The position numbers and the translations under genes were made by a program. A stretch of DNA of 64,000 nt from positions 1 to 64,000 of the forward strand of contig NZ_AUHM01000013.1 of NCBI RefSeq assembly GCF_000423185.1. Reading direction: 5' to 3'. Below, in pieces: positions 54,278-62,998 of this stretch. Source of the stretch: Inquilinus limosus DSM 16000. GTDB lineage: Bacteria > Pseudomonadota > Alphaproteobacteria > DSM-16000 > Inquilinaceae. Each line of letters starts with the position of its first letter. The first letter of the stretch is position 1. The notes under the pieces are model-generated. The model was not told where the DNA came from, did no database searches, and saw only the letters and a list, made by a program, of their open reading frames with translations.

Positions 54278-54532
54278 CTACTGATATCGCATCGTCGCGG
54301 CGGCGGCGCCGGCGGCCAAGCCGAGCGCCGCGGCGGCGCTGCCGCGATCCGGGTCGCTGCCGAGATCGGCATCGATCCTCAGATCGGCCGCCATCGGCGC
54401 GTCGACGAGGGGCGGCGCGGCCGGTCCATCGGCCTGGGCGGGCCTGTCCTCAGCGGTGGGCCACAGGATGAAACCGGGCGAAGCGATCAGGGCGGTTCCC
54501 GCAGCGAAGGCTAGCACGGCTGATCTGATCAT
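54278..54532 (-). CDS. Small secreted or membrane-anchored hypothetical protein
   Basis: An 84-residue protein starting at ATG 54532. A hydrophobic N-terminal segment (RSAVLAFAAGTALIASPGFI) acts as signal or anchor. The rest is Ala/Pro/Asp-rich. No family recognised. An exact stress promoter 47 bases upstream supports its reality and its place in the stress island. A longer frame from 54589 overlaps that promoter and is rejected. Confidence 0.65.
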   Translation of the reverse strand: MIRSAVLAFAAGTALIASPGFILWPTAEDRPAQADGPAAPPLVDAPMAADLRIDADLGSDPDRGSAAAALGLAAGAAAATMRYQ

Positions 54533-54578
54533 CACCGGACTCCGTTGCTGACGGATGGCGGACCCATCGTGTCTGAAC

Positions 54579-54603
54579 AACGGCGCCATGCGGCCGGAGT
54601 TCC
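54579..54603 (-). promoter_or_regulatory. EcfG-type general-stress promoter (exact)
   Basis: Minus strand GGAAC (54599–54603), 16 bases, CGTT (54579–54582). It sits just before the small protein gene and touches the stop of the next one upstream. Confidence 0.78.
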
Positions 54604-54604
54604 G

Positions 54605-54901
54605 CTAGACCAGCCGCCCGACCGCGTTCGCCTGATCGGAATTGTCCAGGATCTCCATCAGCTCCGACGGGGCGAGGTCGAGCCCCTCCTCGCTCAGCAG
54701 CGCCACCGCCAGGGTGCAGGCCATGGCGCTCTTCTCGTTGTCGGAGAGCGGGTCATGCTTGTGCATCATCAGCTGCCGCAGCCAGATCGCGAACTCGATC
54801 GGGGTCATCCGGCCGTCCCGCACCTGGCCGAGCAGCGTCAGCGTCAGATGGGCGGCGCTTTCGAACTCCAGCGCGGCGAAGGGATCGATCGGAGGTTTCA
54901 T
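54605..54901 (-). CDS. Hypothetical protein
   Basis: A 98-residue, mostly helical protein of unknown family. Sequence blocks: AALEFESAAHLTLTLLGQVR, IEFAIWLRQLMMHKHDPLSD, CTLAVALLSEEGLDLAPSEL. No signal peptide or membrane segment. Codon use fits the genome. It lies at the edge of the stress island; no exact stress promoter is seen in front of it. Confidence 0.6.
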   Translation of the reverse strand: MKPPIDPFAALEFESAAHLTLTLLGQVRDGRMTPIEFAIWLRQLMMHKHDPLSDNEKSAMACTLAVALLSEEGLDLAPSELMEILDNSDQANAVGRLV

Positions 54902-55216
54902 ACCCGGCGTGCCGCGTCGTTCATTGTTCTTGCCATCGGTCCGACGGCCATCATTGAAATCCAGTCCAGAGCACGGTCTGCCCAGAATATCGCCGCCGCC
55001 CGTAGATGGCCATCCGTTATCGAATGAAATTCGAAAGCTCGAATGCCTTTGGTCGGCTGCAGTTCATTTCAATCAACATCGATCGCCGCGATTATCGACG
55101 GGCATCCGACAGAAATACGAAGCGAGGCGAAGAGAGACTTCTTCTTCCTCTTCCGCCAGAGGAAGCGGTGCTGTCGGAAAGTCCTCGCGACAGTGGGTCC
55201 ACCGCTGCCCGACGGG
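54902..55216. other. Intergenic region
   Basis: About 315 bases, AT-richer than the surroundings, with no gene or clear regulatory motif that I can support. It presumably holds the promoter of the 98-residue hypothetical. Confidence 0.4.
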
Positions 55217-57019
55217 CTATGGACGGCCGGACGCGGAGGTCGGGCGCCCCGGCTCCGGACCGACGGGCTGCAGTCCCGCCGGCGGGCCCATTCCCGGGCC
55301 GGCTGGCAGCGGGATCGTCTCGCCTGCCGGCCTGGCCGGGCCGTCGACGGGTTTGGCGGCCGGCATCCGGCGACCGCGGCGGCGCCAGCTGATGGCATGA
55401 CGGACCGAAGGCGGCGCCGGCCCCTGATGCAGCCGGCCGACCCGGTCGATCAGCTCGCGGTCGGCCGCGGTCAGCCGGGCCAAGAGCCGCAGATGCTGGT
55501 ACCAGCTGTCGACGAAATAGACCTCGCTCCATTTCAGCCGGTCGGCGGCGTCGCGGAACAGCGACCAGCGGCTGGCCCCGTTGCGCAGCCGCACCTCGCG
55601 CAGCCGGGCGGCGGCGCGGACGAAGTCGCGCTCCTGCTCCGGCCCGACGCGGTACTCGACCACCACCATCACCGTATCGCGGCGCGGGTCGATCGGCAGC
55701 GCCGGCAGCTCCAGCTTGCGAGCCGGCGCGGCGCGCAGGTCGACCAGCGCGATGTCCGGGATCTTCAGCCGCAGCGCCCACAGCACGCCGGCCAGCAGGG
55801 CGGCGCCGCTGGCCGCCAGCGTGGCGGCGACGCCGAGGCTTTCCGCCACCGCACCCCAGGCGACCGAGCCGAGCGCCAGCCCGCCATACAGCGCCATCTG
55901 GTAGATCGCCATCGCGCGGGCCTTGACCCAGTCCGGCACCAGCAGTTGCACCGCGGTGTTGTAGGTCGACACCACGGCGATCCAGGCGACGCCGCCGAGG
56001 AACAGCACCGGCACCAGCACGGCGGTGATGTGCACGGTGCCGAGCACCACCAGAACCGCAGCGAAGACGAATGCGGAAGCCGAGATCAGCCGGCTGGTGC
56101 CCAGCTTGTCCCGCGCCGGCTGGACGACGAAGCCGCCGCAGACCGCGCCAATGCCGAGCGCGCCGAGCAGGATGCCGTAGCCGACCGCGTCCTCGCCCAG
56201 CTGCTCCAGCGCCAGGAGCGGCAGCAGCGCCCAGACCGAGCTGGCGCAGAAGCCGAAGATGAAGGACCGCGTCGCCACCCGCCGGGTCACCAGCGAATGC
56301 CGGGCGAAGCGGAGCCCCGCGGTCACCGCCTCGCGCAGCGTCTCCGGCGGCAGGGCGGAGCGCGCCGGCCGCCATTTCCACGACCAGACGGCCGCCATCA
56401 GCCCGGCGAAGCTGGCGGTGGCGATCAGGAACACCCAGGAGGCGCCGAGCCAGGCCAGCAGCAGGCCGCCGATCGCCGGCCCCAGGGCGCGGGCGACGTT
56501 GTAGTTGATCGAGTTCAGCAGCACGGCGCTGGCCACCGCCGGCTTCGGCACCATGTCGCCGACCGCCGCCTGCCAGGCCGGCCCCTCCAGCGCATAGCCG
56601 ATGGCGATCAGGAAGGTCAGCCCGATCAGCCCGATCGGCTCCAGCAGGTCGAGGACGCCGAGCAGGGTGAGGCCGAGGCCGCCCAGGACGCAGCACCCCT
56701 CCCCCGCCAGGATCATCTTGCGCCGGTCGTGGACGTCGGCGAGCGCCCCCGTCGGCAGCGACAGCAGCACCAGCGGCACCGCCGTCGCCACCTGGATCAG
56801 GGCGATCAGCAGCGGGCCGGCCTGGGTCACCGTCAGCACCCAGGCGGCGGCGACCGACTGCGCCCAGTCGCCGAGATTGGCGAACAGGCCGGTGAACCAG
56901 ACCAGGCGGAAGACCGGATGGGCCAGCGCTTCGACGAAAGGCTGGAGCAGCCGGTAGGGCGCGGGCTCCCCGCCCCGCTCCACCCGCAGATCGTCCTTGG
57001 CGCCGACCGCCTGCTGCAT
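55217..57019 (-). CDS. MFS transporter, enterobactin-exporter-like (MFS_3)
   Basis: A 600-residue inner-membrane exporter. Twelve helices occupy about residues 25–420; motif VFRLVWFTGLFANLGDWAQS opens the family and GALADVHDRRKMIL is the loop 2–3 motif. A soluble C-terminal part (MVVVEYRVGPEQERDFVRAA, SEVYFVDSWYQHLRLLARLT) resembles a dimeric alpha/beta-barrel-like appendage common in this subfamily. A Pro/Gly-rich tail follows. ATG 57019 has GGAG 4 bases upstream; the frame to 57091 is not preferred. Substrate unknown. Confidence 0.88.
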   Translation of the reverse strand: MQQAVGAKDDLRVERGGEPAPYRLLQPFVEALAHPVFRLVWFTGLFANLGDWAQSVAAAWVLTVTQAGPLLIALIQVATAVPLVLLSLPTGALADVHDRRKMILAGEGCCVLGGLGLTLLGVLDLLEPIGLIGLTFLIAIGYALEGPAWQAAVGDMVPKPAVASAVLLNSINYNVARALGPAIGGLLLAWLGASWVFLIATASFAGLMAAVWSWKWRPARSALPPETLREAVTAGLRFARHSLVTRRVATRSFIFGFCASSVWALLPLLALEQLGEDAVGYGILLGALGIGAVCGGFVVQPARDKLGTSRLISASAFVFAAVLVVLGTVHITAVLVPVLFLGGVAWIAVVSTYNTAVQLLVPDWVKARAMAIYQMALYGGLALGSVAWGAVAESLGVAATLAASGAALLAGVLWALRLKIPDIALVDLRAAPARKLELPALPIDPRRDTVMVVVEYRVGPEQERDFVRAAARLREVRLRNGASRWSLFRDAADRLKWSEVYFVDSWYQHLRLLARLTAADRELIDRVGRLHQGPAPPSVRHAISWRRRGRRMPAAKPVDGPARPAGETIPLPAGPGMGPPAGLQPVGPEPGRPTSASGRP

Positions 57020-57226
57020 CTGGCTCCGCCCCGCTGGCCGAGGTCTCGGCAAGTCTAGGCATGCCGGCCGGATTTGCGCAAAGGCTCGCAACGGCCGCGG
57101 AGTGCTCCTGGCCGGACCGCGTTCTCGATTTTTAGAAGATCAAAATACATTTGGCCTTGCGGCGCCCGCGGGCCGTCCTAAGATGCCCGGGCCGGCCGGT
57201 CGAGCCGGCGCAGGGGAGGCAGAACA

Positions 57227-58081
57227 ATGCGCGACCGTCCGGGCCATGGCGTGAAGCTGTCCTATTACGATTTCGGCCAGACGCCGTTCTTCGCGCTGCA
57301 GACGGACCAGCGCGTCTCCTACTGCCTCTACGTGCCGAAGGACTATGAGGAGGACGGCGACAAGACCTACAGCCTCGCCGTGCTGATGCACGGCACCGGC
57401 CGCACCGCCACCGCCTATCGCGACGGCTTCATGGATTTCGCCGAGGCGAACGACTGCATCCTGCTGGCGCCGCTGTTCCCGGCCGGGCTGATCAAGCCGG
57501 GCGAGCTCTCGAACTACAAGCGCCTGGCCTTCCACGACATGCGTTTCGACCTGCTGCTGCTGGCCATGGTCGACGAGGTCGCGGCGAAGTACCGGGTCCG
57601 GGCCGACCGCTTCCTGATGTTCGGCTTCTCCGGCGGCGGCCATTTCGTCCACCGCTTCCTCTATGTCCACCCCGAGCGGGTGCTGGGCGTGTCGATCGGC
57701 GCGCCGGGCTCGGTCACGCTGCTGGACTGGGATCACGACTGGTGGGTGGGCCTGCGCGACTTCGAGATGCGCTTCGGCCGGCCGATCGACCTCGCGGCGA
57801 TGCGCCGGGTGGCGGTGCAGATGGTGATCGGCGGCGACGACACCGAGACCTGGGAGATCGTCACCAAACCGACCGATCCGGGGTGGATGGAAGGGGCCGA
57901 CCTGGCCGGCGGCAACCGGCAGGAGCGGATGCTGTCGCTGCGCACCAGCTTCGAGCGCCACGGCATCGCGGTGCGCCACGACATCGTCCCCGGCGTCGGC
58001 CATGAAGGCACCCGGGTGCTGGAGCCGGTCAAAGACTTCTTCGCCGATACCCTGGCGAAGCTCCGGGCCGAGGCGGCGTGA
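57227..58081 (+). CDS. Alpha/beta hydrolase (esterase/depolymerase-like)
   Basis: A 284-residue enzyme with an alpha/beta hydrolase fold. The oxyanion block is LAVLMHGTGRTATAYRDGFM. The nucleophile elbow is FLMFGFSGGGHFVHRFLYVH (Ser in GFSGGG). A late VPGVGHEGTRVLEPV supplies His. It resembles feruloyl esterase- or PHB-depolymerase-like proteins but lacks a signal peptide. It overlaps the start of a solute-binding protein gene, so it may act on an imported ester or peptide. Confidence 0.85.
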   Translation: MRDRPGHGVKLSYYDFGQTPFFALQTDQRVSYCLYVPKDYEEDGDKTYSLAVLMHGTGRTATAYRDGFMDFAEANDCILLAPLFPAGLIKPGELSNYKRLAFHDMRFDLLLLAMVDEVAAKYRVRADRFLMFGFSGGGHFVHRFLYVHPERVLGVSIGAPGSVTLLDWDHDWWVGLRDFEMRFGRPIDLAAMRRVAVQMVIGGDDTETWEIVTKPTDPGWMEGADLAGGNRQERMLSLRTSFERHGIAVRHDIVPGVGHEGTRVLEPVKDFFADTLAKLRAEAA

Positions 58082-59628
58082 CGGCCATGAGGCTCCTCGC
58101 CATCGCCGCCCTGCTCCTCGCCGCCGCCCCTGCCGCCGCGGCGGAGCCGACGCCGCTGCTGTCGATCGCGCTGAACGCCGACATCCGCAGCAGCAATCCC
58201 GGGGTGCAGCGCGATTTCAATTCCGACGTCGTGCTGAGCCATGTGACGGAAGGGCTGGTCGCGCTGCGCGAGGACCAGACCCCAGTGCCGATGCTGGCCG
58301 AGGCCATCGAGGTCTCGCCCGACGGCACCGCCTACACCTTCCGCCTGCGCGACGGCGTCACCTTCCACGACGGCCGGCCGCTGACCTCGGCCGAGGTGGC
58401 GTGGAGCTGGAAGCGCTATCTCGACCCGGCGACGCAGTGGCAGTGCCTGGAGCGCTTCGACGGCCGCAGCGGTCCGAAGGTGCTGGCGGTGGAGACGCCG
58501 GACCCGCGCACCGTCGTCTTCCGGCTCGACCGGCGCAGCGCCCTGTTCCTGGTCAACATGGCGACGATCCAGTGCGGGGCCGTGGTGCTGAGCCCGTCCT
58601 CGCTCGGCCCGGACGGCGCCTGGATCAAGCCGGTCGGCACCGGGCCCTATGTCTTCGCCGACTGGCAGAAGAACCGCCATGTCGAGCTGACGCGGTTCGA
58701 CGGCTACAAGCCCGTGCCGGGTGAGCGCGACGGCTTGGCCGGGGGCAAGCAGGCGCTGGCCGAGAAGCTGCGTTTTGTCGTCATTCCCGACCGCTCGGTG
58801 ATGAACGCCGCCCTCCTCTCCGGCCAGGTCGACATCGTCCCCGATGTCGGCGCGACCGAGATCGAGACGATGAAGGCGGCCGGCGCCCAGGTCACGGTGA
58901 CGCCGACCCTGTCCTGGGCGGTGCTGCTGCTGCAGACCCGCGACCCGCTGCTGTCCGACGCCCGGGTGCGCCAGGCGCTGGCCCGGGCGATCGACGGCAA
59001 GCAGGTGGCCGAGGCCGCCAGCTTCGGCCTAGCGACGCCGAACCCCTCCGCCATCGCCACCGCCAGCGCCTATCACCGCGACGCCGATGCCGTCTGGCCG
59101 GCCTACGACCCGGCCGAAGCGACGAAGCTGCTGCAGGAGGCGGGCCGCGCCGGCGCCTCGATCCGGATCCAGACCAACAACCGCCCGACCGGCCAGCACG
59201 AAGCGGCGCTGATGATCCAGGGGCTGCTCGCCGGCGCCGGCCTCGACGCGCAGATCGAGACGCTGGACTGGGCGACGCAGCTGCAGAACTACCGCGAGGG
59301 CAAGTTCCAGGCCTCGGTCTTCACCTATTCCGGCCGGCCGGACCCGGCGCTGGCCTTCGACTCGATCATCGGCAGCAAGGACGAGGATCCTACCAGCCAG
59401 TGGGAGGACCCTGAAGCGATCGCCTGGCTGGCGGAGGCCAAGACGGTGGAGGACAAGGCGGCGCGGCAGGCGATCTTCGACCGGCTGCACGCCCGCATGG
59501 CCGAGCAGGTGCCGGTGATCGGCCTGTTCAACCCGGTGCAGGTGACGGCGGTCGGGCCGAAAGTCCGTGGCTATGCCGACTGGGCGCCGGGCACCGCCCG
59601 CCTGTGGGGCGTGTGGAAGGAGCAATAG
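58078..59628 (+). CDS. ABC transporter substrate-binding protein, family 5
   Basis: A 516-residue periplasmic protein of the peptide/opine/nickel-binding type. A signal peptide (RLLAIAALLLAAAPAAAAEP) precedes the mature N-terminus. VTEGLVALREDQTPVPMLAE, PDGTAYTFRLRDGVTFHDGR, PLTSAEVAWSWKRYLD and VRQALARAIDGKQVAEAASF are typical. Permease and ATPase genes are not adjacent, so it is an orphan. Start GTG 58078 (GAGG 4 bases upstream, GTGA overlap) or ATG 58087. Confidence 0.9.
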   Translation: MTAMRLLAIAALLLAAAPAAAAEPTPLLSIALNADIRSSNPGVQRDFNSDVVLSHVTEGLVALREDQTPVPMLAEAIEVSPDGTAYTFRLRDGVTFHDGRPLTSAEVAWSWKRYLDPATQWQCLERFDGRSGPKVLAVETPDPRTVVFRLDRRSALFLVNMATIQCGAVVLSPSSLGPDGAWIKPVGTGPYVFADWQKNRHVELTRFDGYKPVPGERDGLAGGKQALAEKLRFVVIPDRSVMNAALLSGQVDIVPDVGATEIETMKAAGAQVTVTPTLSWAVLLLQTRDPLLSDARVRQALARAIDGKQVAEAASFGLATPNPSAIATASAYHRDADAVWPAYDPAEATKLLQEAGRAGASIRIQTNNRPTGQHEAALMIQGLLAGAGLDAQIETLDWATQLQNYREGKFQASVFTYSGRPDPALAFDSIIGSKDEDPTSQWEDPEAIAWLAEAKTVEDKAARQAIFDRLHARMAEQVPVIGLFNPVQVTAVGPKVRGYADWAPGTARLWGVWKEQ

Positions 59629-59672
59629 TCTCCGATGTGCTAGGCTGCGGCGTCCGGTCAGCGGAGGCTGCG

Positions 59673-59906
59673 ATGAGCGACACCGTCGATTCCCTGCTGC
59701 TCGACCTGCTGGAATGGATCGCCGAGAAGGACCGGCCTTACGCCGAGGTGATGGACGCCTGGCGCACCTCCTGCCCTCGCCTGCCGGTGTGGGAGGAGGC
59801 GAACGACCGCGGCCTGGTCAGCCGGGAGCGCAGCGCCGGTGACGGCCCGGTGGTGCGGCTGACCGCGTCCGGCCGGGCCTTCCTGGAGCAGCGAGGGCGG
59901 CTTTAG
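59673..59906 (+). CDS. Small hypothetical winged-helix-like protein
   Basis: A 77-residue protein starting at ATG 59673 with GGAGG 5 bases upstream. LLLDLLEWIAEKDRPYAEVM, TSCPRLPVWEEANDRGLVSR and VRLTASGRAFLEQRG look like a small winged helix. No family assigned. Its stop overlaps the convergent regulator's stop by four bases. Confidence 0.6.
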   Translation: MSDTVDSLLLDLLEWIAEKDRPYAEVMDAWRTSCPRLPVWEEANDRGLVSRERSAGDGPVVRLTASGRAFLEQRGRL

Positions 59907-60361
59907 GTCCCGGCATTCCCCCGGATCACGCTGCGCAGGGCGAAGGCGGACTGGATGCGCAGCACGCCGGGCATGCGCGACAGCTGCTCCTTGTGGATGC
60001 GCTCGTAATCGGCGGTGTCGCGGGCGACGACGCGCAGCAGATAGTCCGAGGTCCCGGTCATCAGATAGCACTGGTCGACCTCCGGGCATTTCCGCACCGC
60101 GGCCTCGAAACGGGCGAGATACTCCTCGGTCTGGCGCTCCAGCGTGATCTGGACGATGGCGATGGTCGGGTTGGCCACGTCCGGCTCGTCGATCAGCGCG
60201 GTGTAGCCGCGGATGATTCCGGCATGCTCCAGCAGCTGGCGCCGGCGCAGGCAGGCCGACGGCGACAGCCCGACGGCCTCGGCCAGGTCGGCGTTGCTGA
60301 TGCGCCCGTCGGCGCGCAGCGCCTGGATGATCTTGCGGTCGATGGCGTCGAGCGTCGTCAT
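59903..60361 (-). CDS. Lrp/AsnC family transcriptional regulator
   Basis: A 152-residue regulator. The N-terminal helix-turn-helix is [20 protein letters not shown] with [20 protein letters not shown], and the RAM effector domain holds [23 protein letters not shown] 60361 gives a standard length. It is divergent from alr–dadA and so is the probable regulator of D/L-alanine catabolism. Confidence 0.93.
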   Translation of the reverse strand: MTTLDAIDRKIIQALRADGRISNADLAEAVGLSPSACLRRRQLLEHAGIIRGYTALIDEPDVANPTIAIVQITLERQTEEYLARFEAAVRKCPEVDQCYLMTGTSDYLLRVVARDTADYERIHKEQLSRMPGVLRIQSAFALRSVIRGNAGT

Positions 60362-60391
60362 GCGTGGTTTCTGCGAAAACCGGTGAATTTC

Positions 60392-60419
60392 CTGCGGACA
60401 CCAGAGCACCGGACCGCAG
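60392..60419. promoter_or_regulatory. Inverted repeat in the regulator–alr intergenic region
   Basis: CTGCGG and CCGCAG form a 6-bp inverted repeat with a 16-base spacer, and a smaller GGTTT/AAACC pair lies next to it at 60366–60381. These could be AsnC operators. Position only. Confidence 0.35.
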
Positions 60420-60499
60420 AAGGATCAACGGAAATCAAGGATCGCCGAAGGCCCGCCGCCTTATTCTGAAGCCGTTGCGATCCCTTGCGGTCCGGCCTG

Positions 60500-61660
60500 A
60501 TGACAACCACCCTCCCCGACGCCTCCGGCGCCACGCTGACCGTCGATCTCGGCGCGATCCGAGAGAATTATCGTGCGCTGCGCCGCCGCCTGGGCAGAAC
60601 GATCTGCGCCGGGGTGGTCAAGGCCGACGCCTACGGGCTGGGCGCCGACCGGGTGGCCCCGGCGCTGGCCGCCGAAGGCTGCCGGCACTTCTTCGTCGCC
60701 CATCTCGAGGAGGGCGTCGCCCTGCGGCCGCATGTGCCGGAGGCGGCGGAGGTCTTCGTGCTGCACGGGCCGATGCCCGGCTGCGAGGAGACCGCCCTCG
60801 CCCACAACCTGATCCCGGTGCTGAACAGCCTGGAGCAGGTCGAGGGCTGGACCGCCCTGGCGCGCCGCCGCGGGCGGGCGCTGCCGGCGGTGCTGCAGCT
60901 CGACACCGCCATGTCGCGCATGGGGCTGTCGCCGGCCGAGCTGGACCGGATCGCGGCCGAGCCGCAGCGGCTGGACGGCATCGAGCTGCGCCTGGTGATG
61001 AGCCATCTGGCCTGCGCCGAGCGGCAGGACCATCCCGCCAACGGCACGCAGCGCCTGCGCTTCGACGTCGCCCGCCGCCGCCTGCCGAAAGCCCCGGCGG
61101 CGCTGGCCAATTCCTCGGGCATCTTCCTCGGCCCCGACTATCATTACGATCTCGCCCGGCCCGGCGCCGCGCTGTACGGGCTGGCCCCGGTCGCCGGCGC
61201 GCCGAACCCGCTGCGCCCGGTGGTGCGGCTGCGGGCCCGGGTGGTGCAGATCCGCGACATCGAAGCCGGCGACGGAGTCGGCTACGGCCTGACCTTCCGC
61301 GCCGACGGCCCGCGCCGCATCGCCACCGTCGCGGCCGGCTATGCCGACGGCTTCCCGCGCAGCCTGAGCAATGCCGGGACCGCGCATCTCGGCGACACCG
61401 CCCTGCCGATCGTGGGTGCCGTGTCGATGGACTCGCTCGGCATCGATATCTCGGCCCTGCCGGAGGGCGCGCTGCGCCCCGGCGCCGTGGTCGACCTGAT
61501 CGGCCCGCGCCGCAGCGTCGACGAGGTCGCCGCCGATGCCGGCACGATCGGCTACGAGATCCTGACCCGCCTCGGCCGCCGCTACCGCCGCGAGTACCGC
61601 GACGCCCTGCCGGCCGCCCCCCAGCCCAACACCCTGGTCCTCGAAGGAGTCCCGTCGTGA
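60500..61660 (+). CDS. alr: Alanine racemase
   Basis: Interconverts L- and D-alanine with pyridoxal phosphate. The 386-residue protein has the PLP Lys in [14 protein letters not shown] (Lys41), [31 protein letters not shown] and a late catalytic Tyr in [10 protein letters not shown]. Adjacent and overlapping dadA (four bases), divergent from an AsnC regulator, marks it as the catabolic DadX-type racemase. ATG 60500 is preferred over TTG 60485. Confidence 0.94.
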   Translation: MTTTLPDASGATLTVDLGAIRENYRALRRRLGRTICAGVVKADAYGLGADRVAPALAAEGCRHFFVAHLEEGVALRPHVPEAAEVFVLHGPMPGCEETALAHNLIPVLNSLEQVEGWTALARRRGRALPAVLQLDTAMSRMGLSPAELDRIAAEPQRLDGIELRLVMSHLACAERQDHPANGTQRLRFDVARRRLPKAPAALANSSGIFLGPDYHYDLARPGAALYGLAPVAGAPNPLRPVVRLRARVVQIRDIEAGDGVGYGLTFRADGPRRIATVAAGYADGFPRSLSNAGTAHLGDTALPIVGAVSMDSLGIDISALPEGALRPGAVVDLIGPRRSVDEVAADAGTIGYEILTRLGRRYRREYRDALPAAPQPNTLVLEGVPS

Positions 61661-62982
61661 AGGTCATCGTCCTCGGCGCCGGCGTCATCGGCGTGACCAC
61701 CGCCTATTACCTCGCCCGCGCCGGCCATGAGGTGACCGTGGTCGACCGCCAGGCCGGGCCGGCGAACGAGACCAGCTTCGCCAATGCCGGCCAGGTGTCG
61801 CCCGGCTATTCCGCCCCCTGGGCGGCGCCGGGCGTGCCGCTGAAGGCAATCAAGTGGATGCTGATGGAGCACAGCCCCTTCGTGCTGCGCCCGCGGCTCG
61901 ACACCCGGCAGTGGCTGTGGCTGGCGCAGATGCTGCGCAACTGCACCGCCACCCGCTATGCGGTGAACAAGGAGCGGATGGTCCGCCTGGCCGAATACAG
62001 CCGCGACTGCCTGCGTCAGCTGCGCGCGGACACCGGTATCGCCTATGACGACCGGGCCCAGGGCACGCTGCAGCTGTTCCGGACCCAGAAGCAGGTCGAC
62101 GCCGCGGCCAAGGACATCGCCGTGCTGCAGGAGGCCGGGGTGCCCTACGAGGTGCTGGACCCGGCCGGCTGCGCCGCCGCCGAGCCGGCGCTGGCCACGG
62201 TGCGCGAGAAGATCGCGGGCGGGCTGCGCCTGCCGGGAGACGAGACCGGCGACTGCTTCAAGTTCACCAACAACCTGGCGACGCTGGCGGCCGGCCTGGG
62301 CGTGACCTTCCGCTGGGGCGCCCGGATCGCCGGCCTCGTGGCCGAGGGCGACCGGATCGGCGGCGTGGCGCTGGAGGGCGGCGAGACCCTGCGCGCCGAC
62401 GGCTATGTGCTGGCGCTGGGCAGCTGGTCGCCCGTGCTGCTGAAGCCGCTGGGGATCCAGATCCCGGTCTATCCGGTGAAGGGCTATTCGCTGACCATCC
62501 CGATCACCGAGGCCGAGGGCGCCCCGGTCTCGACCGTGATGGACGAGACCTACAAGATCGCCATCACCCGGCTGGGCGACCGCATCCGCGTCGGCGGCAC
62601 GGCCGAACTGGCGGGCTACGACAGCAGGCTGTGGGACGCCCGGCGGCGGACGCTGGAGCATTCGGTCACCGACCTGTTCCCGAACGGGGGCGACGTGGCC
62701 CGCGCCAGCTTCTGGACCGGGATGCGGCCGAACACGCCGGACGGCACGCCGGTGGTCGGCCGCACGCCCTACGGCAACCTGTTCCTCAACACCGGCCACG
62801 GCACGCTGGGCTGGACCATGGCCTGCGGCTCCGGCCGGGTGATGTCGGATATCATCTCCGGCCGCCGCGCCGAGATCGACCTGGAAGGGCTGGCGATGGA
62901 TCGCTACCGCTGGGCCGACCTGACCGGCATCCGCGCCGGCAAGGGCCGCCCGGCCGGCGCGCCGGTTCCGCAGGCAGGCTGA
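61657..62982 (+). CDS. dadA: D-amino acid dehydrogenase
   Basis: Oxidises D-alanine and other D-amino acids to keto acids at the inner membrane, passing electrons to quinone. The 441-residue FAD protein opens [20 protein letters not shown] (dinucleotide fold), with [35 protein letters not shown] and the C-terminal [22 protein letters not shown] 61657 has GGAG 7 bases upstream and overlaps the alr stop by four bases. Confidence 0.95.
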   Translation: MKVIVLGAGVIGVTTAYYLARAGHEVTVVDRQAGPANETSFANAGQVSPGYSAPWAAPGVPLKAIKWMLMEHSPFVLRPRLDTRQWLWLAQMLRNCTATRYAVNKERMVRLAEYSRDCLRQLRADTGIAYDDRAQGTLQLFRTQKQVDAAAKDIAVLQEAGVPYEVLDPAGCAAAEPALATVREKIAGGLRLPGDETGDCFKFTNNLATLAAGLGVTFRWGARIAGLVAEGDRIGGVALEGGETLRADGYVLALGSWSPVLLKPLGIQIPVYPVKGYSLTIPITEAEGAPVSTVMDETYKIAITRLGDRIRVGGTAELAGYDSRLWDARRRTLEHSVTDLFPNGGDVARASFWTGMRPNTPDGTPVVGRTPYGNLFLNTGHGTLGWTMACGSGRVMSDIISGRRAEIDLEGLAMDRYRWADLTGIRAGKGRPAGAPVPQAG

Positions 62983-62998
62983 ACCGCCGGCCGCACGG

